Source: Polychytrium aggregatum
Taxonomy: Eukaryota > Chytridiomycota > Chytridiomycetes > Polychytriales
Direction: 5' to 3'
DNA: 64,000 nucleotides
Assembly (NCBI RefSeq): GCF_025602895.1
Contig: NW_026516310.1
Location: forward strand, 1 to 64,000
Positions 10,986 through 22,223 of this stretch are shown piece by piece. The notes under the pieces are model-generated. The model was not told the origin of the DNA. It ran no database searches and saw only the letters and a list, made by a program, of their open reading frames with translations. The stretch's first letter is position 1. Every line of letters starts with the position of its first letter. Position numbers and translations under genes: made by a program.

Positions 10986-13900
10986 AGGACCCGGCGAGTT
11001 GCCGCCATCCGACTCCGACCCCCGACGCTGAACTATTGACTCTCGCCACCGGACCTCACCTGATCAACTCTCTCATCGACGAACCCCACCGCATTGCCGC
11101 CAACCACGGCAAGGGACTGCTTGTGATCGACGCCACCCTCAACGGCTCCCCGATCACCGTCCTCATCGACCCTGGTGCGACCAACTCGCACATCTCCGAG
11201 ACCCTCGCCTCGACCCTCGACCTTCGAACCAAGACCACCGCCAACGCCGTCACGATGCCCAACGGCAAGTCCTTCCCGTCCTCCGTCACCGATCCCGTCG
11301 ACCTCACCATCCACGACTACCACGCCCGCATCAACCTCTTCACCGCGCCACTCACCTGGGACGTTATCCTCGGCAAGAACTGGCTCGACCAGACCAACCC
11401 CGAGATCGACTGGCCCTCCAACCGAATCAAGTTCTCGATCGACGGGAAGCACCACACTTGGACGGCATCGCGACCCGACACCGGAATGCCACTCACGACC
11501 CTCGAACTCCGATCCCAGTACCACATGTCGACCCAGCAGATCAACGCACTGGCTTCGACTCCCGGCGCCGTGTATGTTTGTACTCTGAGCAGTGACTTGA
11601 ATACAGTTGCTGTTGAACCCTACGACCCCGTTGCCCAACTTGCCCGTGTCCTCGAACCACTGACCCCCGAACACCGATCCATCATCGCAAAGTACCGCGA
11701 TGCCTTCAACGAACTCAAGGAACTCCCGCCTCACCGACCCGGCATCGACATGAACATCCGACTCGACGACTCTGCCAAGCCAACCTGGTCGTCGCTCTAC
11801 CAAATGTCGGCCGAAGAACTCGCTCGTCTCAAAGACGAACTCGACCGATTGCTCCGGATCGGCCACATCCGCAAGTCCGTCTCGCCCTTCGGCGCACCGA
11901 TCTTCTGGGTCAAGCAGGGCGACAAGTTCCGACTCGTCTTTGACTTCCGCGCCCTCAACAAGATCACCGTCAAGGACCGCACCGCGCTGCCCAACATGCG
12001 CGAGATCATCGACCGCCTGTCCAAGTGCCGTGTCTTCTCCAAGCTCGACTTGCAACGCGGATTCCACCAGATCCGCATTGCCGACGCCGACACCCCCAAG
12101 ACGGCCTTCAGGACCAAGTACGGCCACTTTGAGTGGCTTGTGATGCCCTTCGGCCTCGCCAACAGTCCCTCCGTGTTCCAAGCCGCGATGAACGACATCT
12201 TCCGCGAGTTCATCGACGACTTTGTGTTCGTCTACATCGACGACATCCTGATCGCATCCGAGGACGAGGACCAGCACATCCGCCACATCGAACTGGTCCT
12301 CGACAAGATCCACCGACACGGCTTCAAGATCCGACCCGAGAAGTGTTCGTTCTTCAACTCGACCGTCACCTATCTCGGCTTCATCATCGGCGAAGGACGC
12401 ATCCAAGTGCATCCCTCGCGCATCGACGCCATCAAGAACTACCCGCGACCAACGACCGAACACGAACTCCGCAGCTTCCTCGGCTTGACCAACACCATCA
12501 TGAGCTTTGTCCCTGGCTACGCTGCCCTCGCCGGTCCACTCTCGACTCTGATCACCACCCGCTCCTGCCAACTCGACCAAGTCCGTCGTCTGGGACGACA
12601 ACGCCATCGCCGCCTTCGAGCAGCTCAAGTTGCTCTCGCCTCAGTCGCTGCACATGGTCAACCCGGACAAGGACATTCACCTCTTCACCGACTGGTCCGA
12701 GTCAAGCGCATCGATTGGTGGATGGATCGGCCAGGACATGGACGGATCCGGCACAGGTGCGCCCCATCGCCTTCAACTCGCAGAAACTGCACGGATCCGA
12801 AGCTCAACTACTCGCCCTACAACGGCGAGCTGCTGTCGATCACCCGCCACCTCGACAAGTTCAAGAACTACCTCGTCGGCCGCAAAGTCTTCCTCCACAC
12901 CGACCAGAAGGCGCTCAAGCACATCCTCGACTCCAAGACCCTCAACAAGCGCCAACAGCGAGCCATCGACACGATGCTGGACTTTGACCTCGAGATCCAG
13001 TGGATCCCCGGCTCGTGGAACAAGGTCGCCGACGTGCTCTCGCGCACACCGACAGCCATCTCCAAGGCCGTCCAAGTCTCGATCATCAACGCGATTGTCA
13101 ACCTCGGACCCTCGCCCGACGATCTCTTGGACACCATCCGCACTCAGTACAGCTCCGACCCGATCCTGTCAGCACTGATCTCGGTCCCTCCGCGACAACT
13201 CGACCGACGGACTCAAGCCGTGGATGAAGGCACAGCTGCACCGCTTCTCACTTCGACACGGGATTCTCTACTTCGACTCGACCCGCATCTGCATCCCCGG
13301 CTAAGGACCTCCGCATCTCGATCATCAAGGACCACCACGACTCTGTCTGTGCAGCTCACCCCGGCACCAACACGCTCTACAAGGCCATCTCGACACACTA
13401 CTACTGGCCCGCCATGTCCAAGGACATTGCCGAGTGGGTCTCGCACTGCGACATCTGCCAGCGAGCCAAGATCCGACGACAACAAGCATACGGTCACTTC
13501 TCCCGGATCCCTGTGGCCACCCGCAAGATGGACACTGTCGCCCTCGACTTCATCCTCGGACTCCCGCCTGTCACGGACTCACTCTCGGGACGCACCTTCA
13601 ACTCGATCACGATCTTTGTCGACTCCCTCACCAAGTACGTCGTCCTGGTTCCTGGCAACAAGACCGACTCGGCCGAAGACGTCGCCCGCCAGTACTTCCG
13701 CGATGTCTTTGTGCACTTTGGACTCGCCGGCACTTTCATCTCGGATCACGACACACGCTTCCGGTCGGCCTTCTGGACAGGACTTAACACTCTGCTCAAG
13801 ACCGAACTCCGGATCGCCTTTGCCCACCACCACGAGGCCGCCGGACAAGTCGAACGCTTTGTGGCAACCGTCCGCCGAGGCCATCCGCTGTTCGACTCTG

Positions 13901-14690
13901 GCCCTCGGCTCCCGCTGGATCGATCAAGTGCCAGTACATCCAGTTCGCGCTCAACTCACACAAGCTCAGCTTCGACTGGACATTCGCCCTTCTTCCTGAT
14001 GCACGGTCAGCATCCTCGCACTCCTGCCAACACCGACATCATCGCCGAGTCCAACCCCTGCAGCACAGTCGATCGAGGAGATGCAAGCGACTCTGGACTT
14101 GGTCTCGGACAACATCGGCAAGGCCCAGGACCGGGCCCTGTACTACGCCAACCGACATCGACGCGATATCAGCTACGACATTGGCGACCAAGTCCTGATC
14201 GACACGACCGCGTATCACTTCAGCACGGACGACGTCACACCCTCCAAGATGCGGATGCCGTACTTGGGACCCTTCAAGATCATCGAGAAGATCGGAACGA
14301 CTGGATATCGACTTCGACTCCCGAGGACCCTCCGATTTACAACCGAACTCCCCGCTTCCGCCCTCGTCCCCTACAACACACCATCGACCGACCAACTTGT
14401 GTTTGACTGAACCCGGACCCAACCACAACGACGAATCAGTGTTCGAAGCGATCATTGGACACAGGATCAACCGACGACGTCGACTTCCTGGATATCGACA
14501 CGAGTTCTTGCTCCGCTGGCAGGGATACGACCCATCTTACGACTCGTGGGCACCACTGGCCGAACTCTTGGATGGAGGACTCGCAGATATCCACGACTTC
14601 CTCAGCCGCAACCGCAACCTTCCGGAAATGGACACACTGATCGACCTTTGCCAAGCACAAGTGCAACGCAACTCGGGATCGAAAAATTGA
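10871..14690 (+). pseudogene. pol: pol of the A1 element, broken
   Basis: Protease, reverse transcriptase (FVYIDDILIAS around 12230-12260), RNase H, integrase zinc-binding and core domains, and chromodomain (about 14450-14610) are all recognisable in the order of Ty3/gypsy chromoviruses. About ten breaks are present, far more than in the surrounding array units although its LTRs are almost identical. Confidence 0.88.
10943..11006 (+). promoter_or_regulatory. Candidate -1 frameshift signal, family A1
   Basis: GGGAAAC at 10943-10949 in the gag frame, then GGCGGCAAC and its perfect partner GTTGCCGCC (10998-11006), with the gag stop between them. Same arrangement as in A2. Confidence 0.78.
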
Positions 14691-14724
14691 TGGTTTGACT
14701 TGAGCACAATTTTTCTGGGGGGGA

Positions 14725-15190
14725 TGTCACAGATCGCTCTGCCCGCCTAGCTGCACCGTCGCACTTGTGTCACTGTTTGCGTCGCACACTTTCCTTTTCC
14801 TTTGTCCTGTGACGCCTTTCCTTTTTCCTTGCTCTCATGTTGCACACGCCGCTCTGTTTTCCCTGCATTTGTCATCGACCATGCATTAGTCAGACGCTGT
14901 GTCACCCGCATTTGTCAGCCACCGAGCATTTGTCAGACTTTCACATGTTTCTCCGGTTAGCCGTTGCTGCCTGGCTGCTGTCCCGCCGCCTCCGCTGCTT
15001 CGCCCCCGCTGCGGCAGGCTTCGCCTCCGGGACCGCCAGACAGATAAATAGCCCGCCTTCACCCGCTCATGTTTCTGGTCATCACCTTCGACCCCAGACA
15101 CACTTGACTCTAGATCCTAGCCTCGCTAAGATCAATAAAACCCTTCTCTATCTTTTTCTTTTGATCTCCTCTTGATCCCGTGATCTGACA
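14725..15190 (+). repeat. 3' LTR of the full-size A1 element
   Basis: 466 bp, A1 subtype, preceded by the G-run polypurine tract and followed by the gacga duplication, after which the chromodomain of unit 2 resumes. Confidence 0.95.
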
Positions 15191-15442
15191 GACGACGTCG
15201 ACTGCCTGGATATCGACACGAGTTCCTGCTCCGCTGGCAGGGATACGACCCATCCTACGACTCGTGGGCACCACTGGCCGAACTCTTGGATGGAGGACTC
15301 GCAGACATCCACGACTTCCTCAGCCGCAACCGCAACCTTCCGGAAATGGACACACTGATCGACCTTTGCCAAGCACAAGTGCAACGCAACTCGGGATCGA
15401 AAAATTGATGGTTTGACTTGAGCACAATTTTTCTGGGGGGGA

Positions 15443-15908
15443 TGTCACAGATCCCTCTCCCCGCTTGGCTGCACCGTCGCACTTGTGTCACTGTTTGCGT
15501 CGCACACTTTCCTTTTCCTTTGTCCTGTGACGCCTTTCCTTTTTCCTTGCTCTCATGTTGCACACGCCGCTCTGTGTTCCCTGCATTTGTCATCGACCAT
15601 GCATTAGTCAAACGCTGTGTCACCCGCATTTGTCAGCCACCGAGCATTTGTCAGACTTTCACATGTTTCTCCGGTTAGCCGCTGCTGCCTGGCTGCTGTC
15701 CCGCCGCCTCCGCTGCTTCGCCCCCGCTGCGGCAGGCTTCGCCTCCGGGATCGCCAGACAGATAAATAGCCCGCCTTCGCCCGCTCATGTTTCTGGTCAT
15801 CACCTTCGACCCCAGACACACTTGACTCTAGATCCTAGACTCGCTAAGATCAATAAAACCCTTCTCTATCTTCTTCTTTTGACTTCCTCTTGATCCCGTG
15901 ATCTGACA
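15443..15908 (+). repeat. A2 LTR shared by array units 2 and 4
   Basis: 466 bp, A2 subtype, between unit 2 polypurine tract and unit 4 gag. (The full-size A1 element is counted as copy 3, so the next array unit is called 4.) No flanking target duplication. Confidence 0.95.
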
Positions 15909-16966
15909 TGGTAGCATCGGACGATCCCGCCGTCAATGCCCGCCTCCAGGCCCTTGAGCAACTCTCGCTCGAGGACCGCGCCCTGGTCCTCTCCGCCCTG
16001 ACCGCCCAGCCGAATCTCCCCACCGTCCCTCCCGGTTTCAAGCGTCCCAAGATCCCGCTCCCCGACGCCTTCACTGGCGAGCGTAAGGCTGCTGTCGTTG
16101 ACGAGTTTGTCTTCTCAATGACCGAGTACATTGCCTTCCACAGTCTCGATGACGCCACCGCCGTCGCCACCGTCGCCATGAACCTCAAGGGCAAGGCCAA
16201 GACCTGGTGGCGCCTCTGGTCCCAGGGCAAGCAACTCGACAACCTGACCCCGGCCGCCGTCCTGTCCCTCGTCCGCGACACCTTCCTTCCGTCCACCTCG
16301 CTGCGCACCACCGAGGATGAGTTCGAAGCACTGCGCCACACCGGCTCCGTCGAGCAGTTCAACTCCCGTTTCCGCGATCTCCTCCTCGAGCTGCCCCACT
16401 TCAGCAACAACCGCCAGAACCTGCAGCGTTACCTCACCAAGCTCAAGCACAGGGTGCGCATCGAAGTCGAATGGAAGCTTGACTCCAACGCAGCCACCCT
16501 CGAAGATGCCATGGCCCTCGCCGAGCGATACGAGTCCATCATGGGTCAATCGCAGCCACTGATGCAGCAGCCCTCTCGCGCTCCGATCCGGGACCAACCC
16601 TTCCGCGAGCTCCCGTTCCAGCGACCTCCTCTCTTCCGCGCTCCACCTGGCCAGCCGCAGTTCCGCCCAATGGTCCGTCCTCCTCGTCCCGCCTTCCAGC
16701 CAACCCAGCCTCCCGCACGTGACCCCAACGCCATGGACCTCGACAACGTCGACATGCGCCCGATCAAGAAGCTCACCGACCGCGAGAAGGAGTATCTCCG
16801 CCGTAACGGAGGCTGCTTCCGCTGCCGCAAGTTCGGCCACATCGCCTCGCAGTGTCCCTTGAACCAGCCCCGCATCAACGCCATCGTCGAGACCGCCGAC
16901 CAGGCCACCTTCTACGAAGATCAGGGAAACGACGAGGCGGCAACCCCTGGATCCTACGACCTCTGA
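15908..16966 (+). CDS. gag: Gag polyprotein, family A2 unit 4
   Basis: 352 residues, identical in translation to the gag of unit 2: capsid-like region, basic proline-rich linker, CCHC knuckle at 303-316, start at the LTR/primer-binding-site ATG. A candidate frameshift heptamer GGGAAAC lies at 16924-16930 and the distal stem arm at 16979-16987. Confidence 0.93.
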   Translation: MVASDDPAVNARLQALEQLSLEDRALVLSALTAQPNLPTVPPGFKRPKIPLPDAFTGERKAAVVDEFVFSMTEYIAFHSLDDATAVATVAMNLKGKAKTWWRLWSQGKQLDNLTPAAVLSLVRDTFLPSTSLRTTEDEFEALRHTGSVEQFNSRFRDLLLELPHFSNNRQNLQRYLTKLKHRVRIEVEWKLDSNAATLEDAMALAERYESIMGQSQPLMQQPSRAPIRDQPFRELPFQRPPLFRAPPGQPQFRPMVRPPRPAFQPTQPPARDPNAMDLDNVDMRPIKKLTDREKEYLRRNGGCFRCRKFGHIASQCPLNQPRINAIVETADQATFYEDQGNDEAATPGSYDL

Positions 16967-19900
16967 AGGACCCGGCGAGTTGCCGCCACCCGACTCCGAC
17001 CCCCGACGCTGAACTATTGACTCTCGCCACCGGACCCCACCTGATCAACTCTCTCATCGACGAACCCCACCGCATTGCCGCCAATCACGGCAAGGGACTG
17101 CTTGTGATCGACGCCACCCTCAACGGCTCCCCGATCACCGTCCTCATCGACCCTGGTGCGACTAACTCGCACATCTCCGAGACCCTCGCCTCGACCCTCG
17201 ACCTTCGAACCAAGACCACCGCCAACGCCGTCACGATGCCCAACGGCAAGTCCTTCCCGTCCTCCGTCACCGATCCCGTCGACCTCACCATCCACGATTA
17301 CCACGCCCGCATCAACCTCTTCACCGCGCCACTCACCTGGGACGTCATCCTCGGCAAGAACTGGCTCGACCAGACCAACCCCGAGATCGACTGGCCCTCC
17401 AACCGAATCAAGTTCTCGATCGACGGGAAGCACCACACTTGGACGGCATCGCGACCCGACTCCGGAATGCCACTCACGACCCTCGAACTCCGATTCCAGT
17501 ACCACATGTCGACCCAGCAGATCAACGCACTCGCCTCGACTCCCGGCGCCGTGTATGTTTGTACTCTGAGCAGTGACTTGAATACAGTTGCTGTTGAACC
17601 CTACGACCCCGTTGCCCAACTCGCCCGTGTCCTCGAACCACTGACCCCCGAACACCGATCCATCATTGCAAAGTACCGCGATGCCTTCAACGAACTCAAG
17701 GAACTCCCGCCTCACCGACCCGGCATCGACATGAACATCCGACTCGACGACTCTGCCAAGTCAACTTGGTCGTCGCTCTACCAGATGTCGGCCGAAGAAC
17801 TCGCTCGACTCAAAGACGAACTCGACCGATTGCTCCGAATCGGCCACATCCGCAAGTCCGTCTCGCCCTTCGGCGCACCGATCTTCTGGGTCAAGCAGGG
17901 CGACAAGTTCCGACTCGTCTTTGACTTCCGCGCCCTCAACAAGATCACCGTCAAGGACCGCACCGCGCTGCCCAACATGCGCGAGATCATCGACCGCCTG
18001 TCCAAGTGCCGTGTCTTCTCCAAGCTCGACTTGCAACGCGGATTCCACCAGATCCGCATTGCCGACGCCGACACCCCCAAGACGGCCTTCAGGACCAAGT
18101 ACGGCCACTTTGAGTGGCTTGTGATGCCCTTCGGCCTCGCCAACAGTCCCTCCGTGTTCCAAGCCGCGATGAACGACATCTTCCGCGAATACATCGACGA
18201 TTTTGTGTTTGTCTACATCGACGACATCCTGATTGCATCCGAGGACGAGGACCAGCACATCCGCCACATCGAACTGGTCCTCGACAAGATCCACCGACAC
18301 GGCTTCAAGATCCGACCCGAGAAGTGTTCGTTCTTCAACTCGACCGTCACCTATCTCGGCTTCATCATCGGCGAAGGACGCATCCAAGTGCATCCCTCGC
18401 GCATCGACGCCATCAAGAACTACCCGCGACCAACGACTGAACACGAACTCCGCAGCTTCCTCGGCTTGACCAACACCATCATGAGCTTTGTCCCCGGCTA
18501 CGCTGCCCTCGCCGGTCCACTCTCGACACTGATCACCACCCGCTCTGCCAACTCGACCAAGTCCGTCGTCTGGGACGACAACGCCATCGCCGCCTTCGAG
18601 CAGCTCAAGTTGCTCTCGCCTCAGTCGCTGCACATGGTCAACCCGGACAAAGACATTCACCTCTTCACCGACTGGTCCGAGTCAAGCGCATCGATTGGTG
18701 GATGGATCGGCCAGGACATGGACGGATCCGGCACAGTGCGCCCCATCGCCTTCAACTCGCAGAAACTGCACGGATCCGAGCTCAACTACTCGCCCTACAA
18801 CGGCGAGTTGCTGTCGATCACCCGCCACCTCGACAAGTTCAAGAACTACCTCGTCGGCCGCAAAGTCTTCCTCCACACCGACCAGAAGGCGCTCAAGCAC
18901 ATCCTCGACTCCAAGACCCTCAACAAGCGCCAACAGCGAGCCATCGACACGATGCTGGACTTTGACCTCGAGATCCAGTGGATCCCCGGCTCGTGGAACA
19001 AGGTCGCCGACGTGCTCTCGCGCACACCGACAGCCATCTCCAAGGCCGTCCAAGTCTCGATCATCAACGCGATTGTCAACCTCGGACCCTCGCCCGACGA
19101 TCTCTTGGACACCATCCGCACTCAGTACAGCTCCGACCCGATCCTGCCAGCACTGATCTCGGCCCTCCGCGACAACTCGACCGACGGACTCAAGCCGTGG
19201 ATGAAGGCACAGCTGCACCGCTTCTCACTCCGACACGGGATTCTCTACTTCGACTCGACCCGCATCTGCATCCCCGATAAGGACCTCCGCATCTCGATCA
19301 TCAAGGACCACCACGACTCTGTCTGTGCAGCTCACCCCGGCACCAACACGCTCTACAAGGCCATCTCGACCCACTACTACTGGCCCGCCATGTCCAAGGA
19401 CATTGCCGAGTGGGTCTCGCACTGCGACATCTGCCAGCGAGCCAAGATCCGACGACAACAAGCATACGGTCACTTCTCCCGGATCCCTGTGGCCACCCGC
19501 AAGATGGACACTGTCGCCCTCGACTTCATCCTCGGACTCACTCTCGGGACGCACCTTCAACTCGATCACGATCTTTGTCGACTCCCTCACCAAGTACGTC
19601 GTCCTGGTTCCTGGAAACAAGACCGACTCGGCCGAAGACGTCGCCCGCCAGTACTTCCGCGATGTCTTTGTGCACTTTGGACTCGCCGGCACTTTCATCT
19701 CCGATCACGACACACGCTTCCGGTCGGCCTTCTGGACAGGACTCAACGTTCTGCTCAAGACCGAACTCCGGATCGCCTTTGCCCACCACCACGAGGCCGC
19801 CGGACAAGTCGAACGCTTTGTGGCAACCGCCGCCGAGGCCATCCGCTGTTCGACTCTGGCCCTCGGCTCCCGCTGGATCGATCAAGTGCCGTACATCCAG

Positions 19901-20644
19901 TTCGCGCTCAACTCACACAACTCAGCATCGACTGGACATTCGCCCTTCTTCCTGATGCACGGTCAGCATCCTCGCACTCCTGCCAACACCGACATCATCG
20001 CCGAGTCCAACCCCGCAGCACAGTCGATCGAGGAGATGCAAGCGACTCTGGACTTGGTCTCGGACAACATCGGCAAGGCCCAGGACCGGGCCCTGTACTA
20101 CGCCAACCGACATCGACGCGATATCAGCTACGACATTGGCGACCAAGTCCTGATCGACACGACCGCGTACCACTTCAGCACGGACGACGTCACACCCTCC
20201 AAGATGCGGATGCCGTACTTGGGACCCTTCAAGATCATCGAGAAGATCGGGACGACTGGATATCGACTTCGACTCCCGAGGACCCTCCGATTTACAACCG
20301 AACTCCCAGCTTCCGCCCTCGTCCCGTACAACACACCATCGACCGACCAACTTGTGTTTGACGAACCCGGACCCAACCACAACGACGAATCAGTGTTCGA
20401 AGCGATCATTGGACACAGGATCAACCGACGACGTCGACTGCCTGGATATCGACACGAGTTCCTGCTCCGCTGGCAGGGATACGACCCATCGTACGACTCG
20501 TGGGCACCACTGGCCGAACTCTTGGATGGAGGACTCGCAGACATCCACGACTTCCTCAGCCGCAACCGCAACCTTCCGGAAATGGACACACTGATCGACC
20601 TTTGCCAAGCACAAGTGCAACGCAACTCGGGATCGAAAAATTGA
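16852..20644 (+). pseudogene. pol: pol of unit 4 (protease, RT, RNase H, integrase, chromodomain)
   Basis: The least disturbed pol of the array. Protease DPGATNSH at about 17149; RT active site YIDD at about 18215-18225; RNase H first aspartate at about 18670; integrase zinc-binding region about 19312-19445 (H..H..C..C, CDICQRAK); integrase core about 19500-19860 (HEAAGQVERF near its end); chromodomain about 20395-20560 with FLLRWQGYDPSYDSWAPL. A C-terminal chromodomain is the hallmark of chromoviruses and in known cases reads methylated histone H3. One break, shared with the other units. Confidence 0.9.
16924..16987 (+). promoter_or_regulatory. Candidate -1 frameshift signal, unit 4
   Basis: GGGAAAC (16924-16930), 5-nt spacer, then a 9-bp stem closing at 16979-16987 around the gag stop, as in unit 2. 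Confidence 0.78.
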
Positions 20645-20678
20645 TGGTTTGACTTGAGCACAATTTTTCTGGGGGGGA

Positions 20679-21144
20679 TGTCACAGATCCCTCTCCCCGC
20701 TTGGCTGCACCGTCGCACTTGTGTCACTGTTTGCGTCGCACACTTTCCTTTTCCTTTGTCCTGTGACGCCTTTCCTTTTTCCTTGCTCTCATGTTGCACA
20801 CGCCGCTCTGTGTTCCCTGCATTTGTCATCGACCATGCATTAGTCAAACGCTGTGTCACCCGCATTTGTCAGCCACCGAGCATTTGTCAGACTTTCACAT
20901 GTTTCTCCGGTTAGCCGCTGCTGCCTGGCTGCTGTCCCGCCGCCTCCGCTGCTTCGCCCCCGCTGCGGCAGGCTTCGCCTCCGGGATCGCCAGACAGATA
21001 AATAGCCCGCCTTCGCCCGCTCATGTTTCTGGTCATCACCTTCGACCCCAGACACACTTGACTCTAGATCCTAGACTCGCTAAGATCAATAAAACCCTTC
21101 TCTATCTTCTTCTTTTGACTTCCTCTTGATCCCGTGATCTGACA
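20679..21144 (+). repeat. A2 LTR shared by array units 4 and 5
   Basis: 466 bp, A2 subtype, lying between unit 4 polypurine tract and unit 5 primer-binding site. Confidence 0.95.
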
Positions 21145-22202
21145 TGGTAGCATCGGACGATCCCGCCGTCAATGCCCGCCTCCAGGCCCTTGAGCAACTC
21201 TCGCTCGAGGACCGCGCCCTGGTCCTCTCCGCCCTGACCGCCCAGCCGAATCTCCCCACCGTCCCTCCCGGTTTCAAGCGTCCCAAGATCCCGCTCCCCG
21301 ACGCCTTCACTGGCGAGCGTAAGGCTGCTGTCGTTGACGAGTTTGTCTTCTCAATGACCGAGTACATTGCCTTCCACAGTCTCGATGACGCCACCGCCGT
21401 CGCCACCGTCGCCATGAACCTCAAGGGCAAGGCCAAGACCTGGTGGCGCCTCTGGTCCCAGGGCAAGCAACTCGACAACCTGACCCCGGCCGCCGTCCTG
21501 TCCCTCGTCCGCGACACCTTCCTTCCGTCCACCTCGCTGCGCACCACCGAGGATGAGTTCGAAGCACTGCGCCACACCGGCTCCGTCGAGCAGTTCAACT
21601 CCCGTTTCCGCGATCTCCTCCTCGAGCTGCCCCACTTCAGCAACAACCGCCAGAACCTGCAGCGTTACCTCACCAAGCTCAAGCACAGGGTGCGCATCGA
21701 AGTCGAATGGAAGCTTGACTCCAACGCAGCCACCCTCGAAGATGCCATGGCCCTCGCCGAGCGATACGAGTCCATCATGGGTCAATCGCAGCCACTGATG
21801 CAGCAGCCCTCTCGCGCTCCGATCCGGGACCAACCCTTCCGCGAGCTCCCGTTCCAGCGACCTCCTCTCTTCCGCGCTCCACCTGGCCAGCCGCAGTTCC
21901 GCCCAATGGTCCGTCCTCCTCGTCCCGCCTTCCAGCCAACCCAGCCTCCCGCACGTGACCCCAACGCCATGGACCTCGACAACGTCGACATGCGCCCGAT
22001 CAAGAAGCTCACCGACCGCGAGAAGGAGTATCTCCGCCGTAACGGAGGCTGCTTCCGCTGCCGCAAGTTCGGCCACATCGCCTCGCAGTGTCCCTTGAAC
22101 CAGCCCCGCATCAACGCCATCGTCGAGACCGCCGACCAGGCCACCTTCTACGAAGATCAGGGAAACGACGAGGCGGCAACCCCTGGATCCTACGACCTCT
22201 GA
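21144..22202 (+). CDS. gag: Gag polyprotein, family A2 unit 5
   Basis: 352 residues, identical in translation to the other array gags, with the CCHC knuckle near the C-terminus and start at the LTR/primer-binding-site ATG. Candidate frameshift heptamer at 22160-22166, distal stem arm at 22215-22223. Confidence 0.93.
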   Translation: MVASDDPAVNARLQALEQLSLEDRALVLSALTAQPNLPTVPPGFKRPKIPLPDAFTGERKAAVVDEFVFSMTEYIAFHSLDDATAVATVAMNLKGKAKTWWRLWSQGKQLDNLTPAAVLSLVRDTFLPSTSLRTTEDEFEALRHTGSVEQFNSRFRDLLLELPHFSNNRQNLQRYLTKLKHRVRIEVEWKLDSNAATLEDAMALAERYESIMGQSQPLMQQPSRAPIRDQPFRELPFQRPPLFRAPPGQPQFRPMVRPPRPAFQPTQPPARDPNAMDLDNVDMRPIKKLTDREKEYLRRNGGCFRCRKFGHIASQCPLNQPRINAIVETADQATFYEDQGNDEAATPGSYDL

Positions 22203-22223
22203 AGGACCCGGCGAGTTGCCGCC
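22160..22223 (+). promoter_or_regulatory. Candidate -1 frameshift signal, unit 5
   Basis: GGGAAAC (22160-22166) followed by the 9-bp stem closing at 22215-22223, gag stop in the loop. Confidence 0.78.

Larger units (their letters stand above)
9462..15190 (+). mobile_element. Full-size family A1 Ty3/gypsy element nested in unit 2
   Basis: 5,729 bp with LTRs 9462-9927 and 14725-15190 that differ at one position by eye, and a 5-bp target duplication gacga on both sides, so it is a genuine recent insertion. The internal region is 4,797 bp. gag is open; pol has about ten breaks, so the copy is not autonomous. A1 and A2 differ at about 12-13 of 466 LTR positions and at scattered coding sites. Many breaks beside nearly identical LTRs suggest either mobilisation of an already broken lineage or local sequence error. 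Confidence 0.94.
5882..15408 (+). pseudogene. pol: pol of unit 2 (protease to chromodomain), interrupted by the A1 element
   Basis: Order: aspartic protease (DPGATNSH, about residue 100 from the first ATG of the frame), reverse transcriptase with YIDD near residue 457, RNase H with TDWSESSAS near 607, integrase zinc finger and catalytic core, and a C-terminal chromodomain whose end resumes after the inserted element. The family makes a polyprotein from a gag-pol frameshift product. Pol has one break shared by all array units in which the region is present. Confidence 0.9.
4473..15908 (+). mobile_element. Family A2 array unit 2, interrupted by a full-size A1 element
   Basis: Unit with LTRs at 4473-4938 and 15443-15908. 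The A1 element at 9462-15190 sits in its chromodomain region with a gacga target duplication (9457-9461 and 15191-15195). Net unit length without the insertion is 5,236 bp. gag is open; pol has one break, the same as in the other array units. It differs from units 4, 6, 7 and 8 at a few silent positions. Confidence 0.93.
15443..21144 (+). mobile_element. Family A2 array unit 4, uninterrupted
   Basis: LTR 15443-15908, internal 15909-20678, LTR 20679-21144; repeat period 5,236 bp. With unit 7, one of two complete units without an internal insertion. gag is open; pol has the one shared break. Confidence 0.94.

Noticed and set aside
11033-12628. 531-codon open frame on the minus strand
   Set aside because: Antisense shadow of A1 pol: acidic/valine/glycine-rich low-complexity translation, with shorter equivalents opposite every A pol. 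It reflects codon bias, not a gene.
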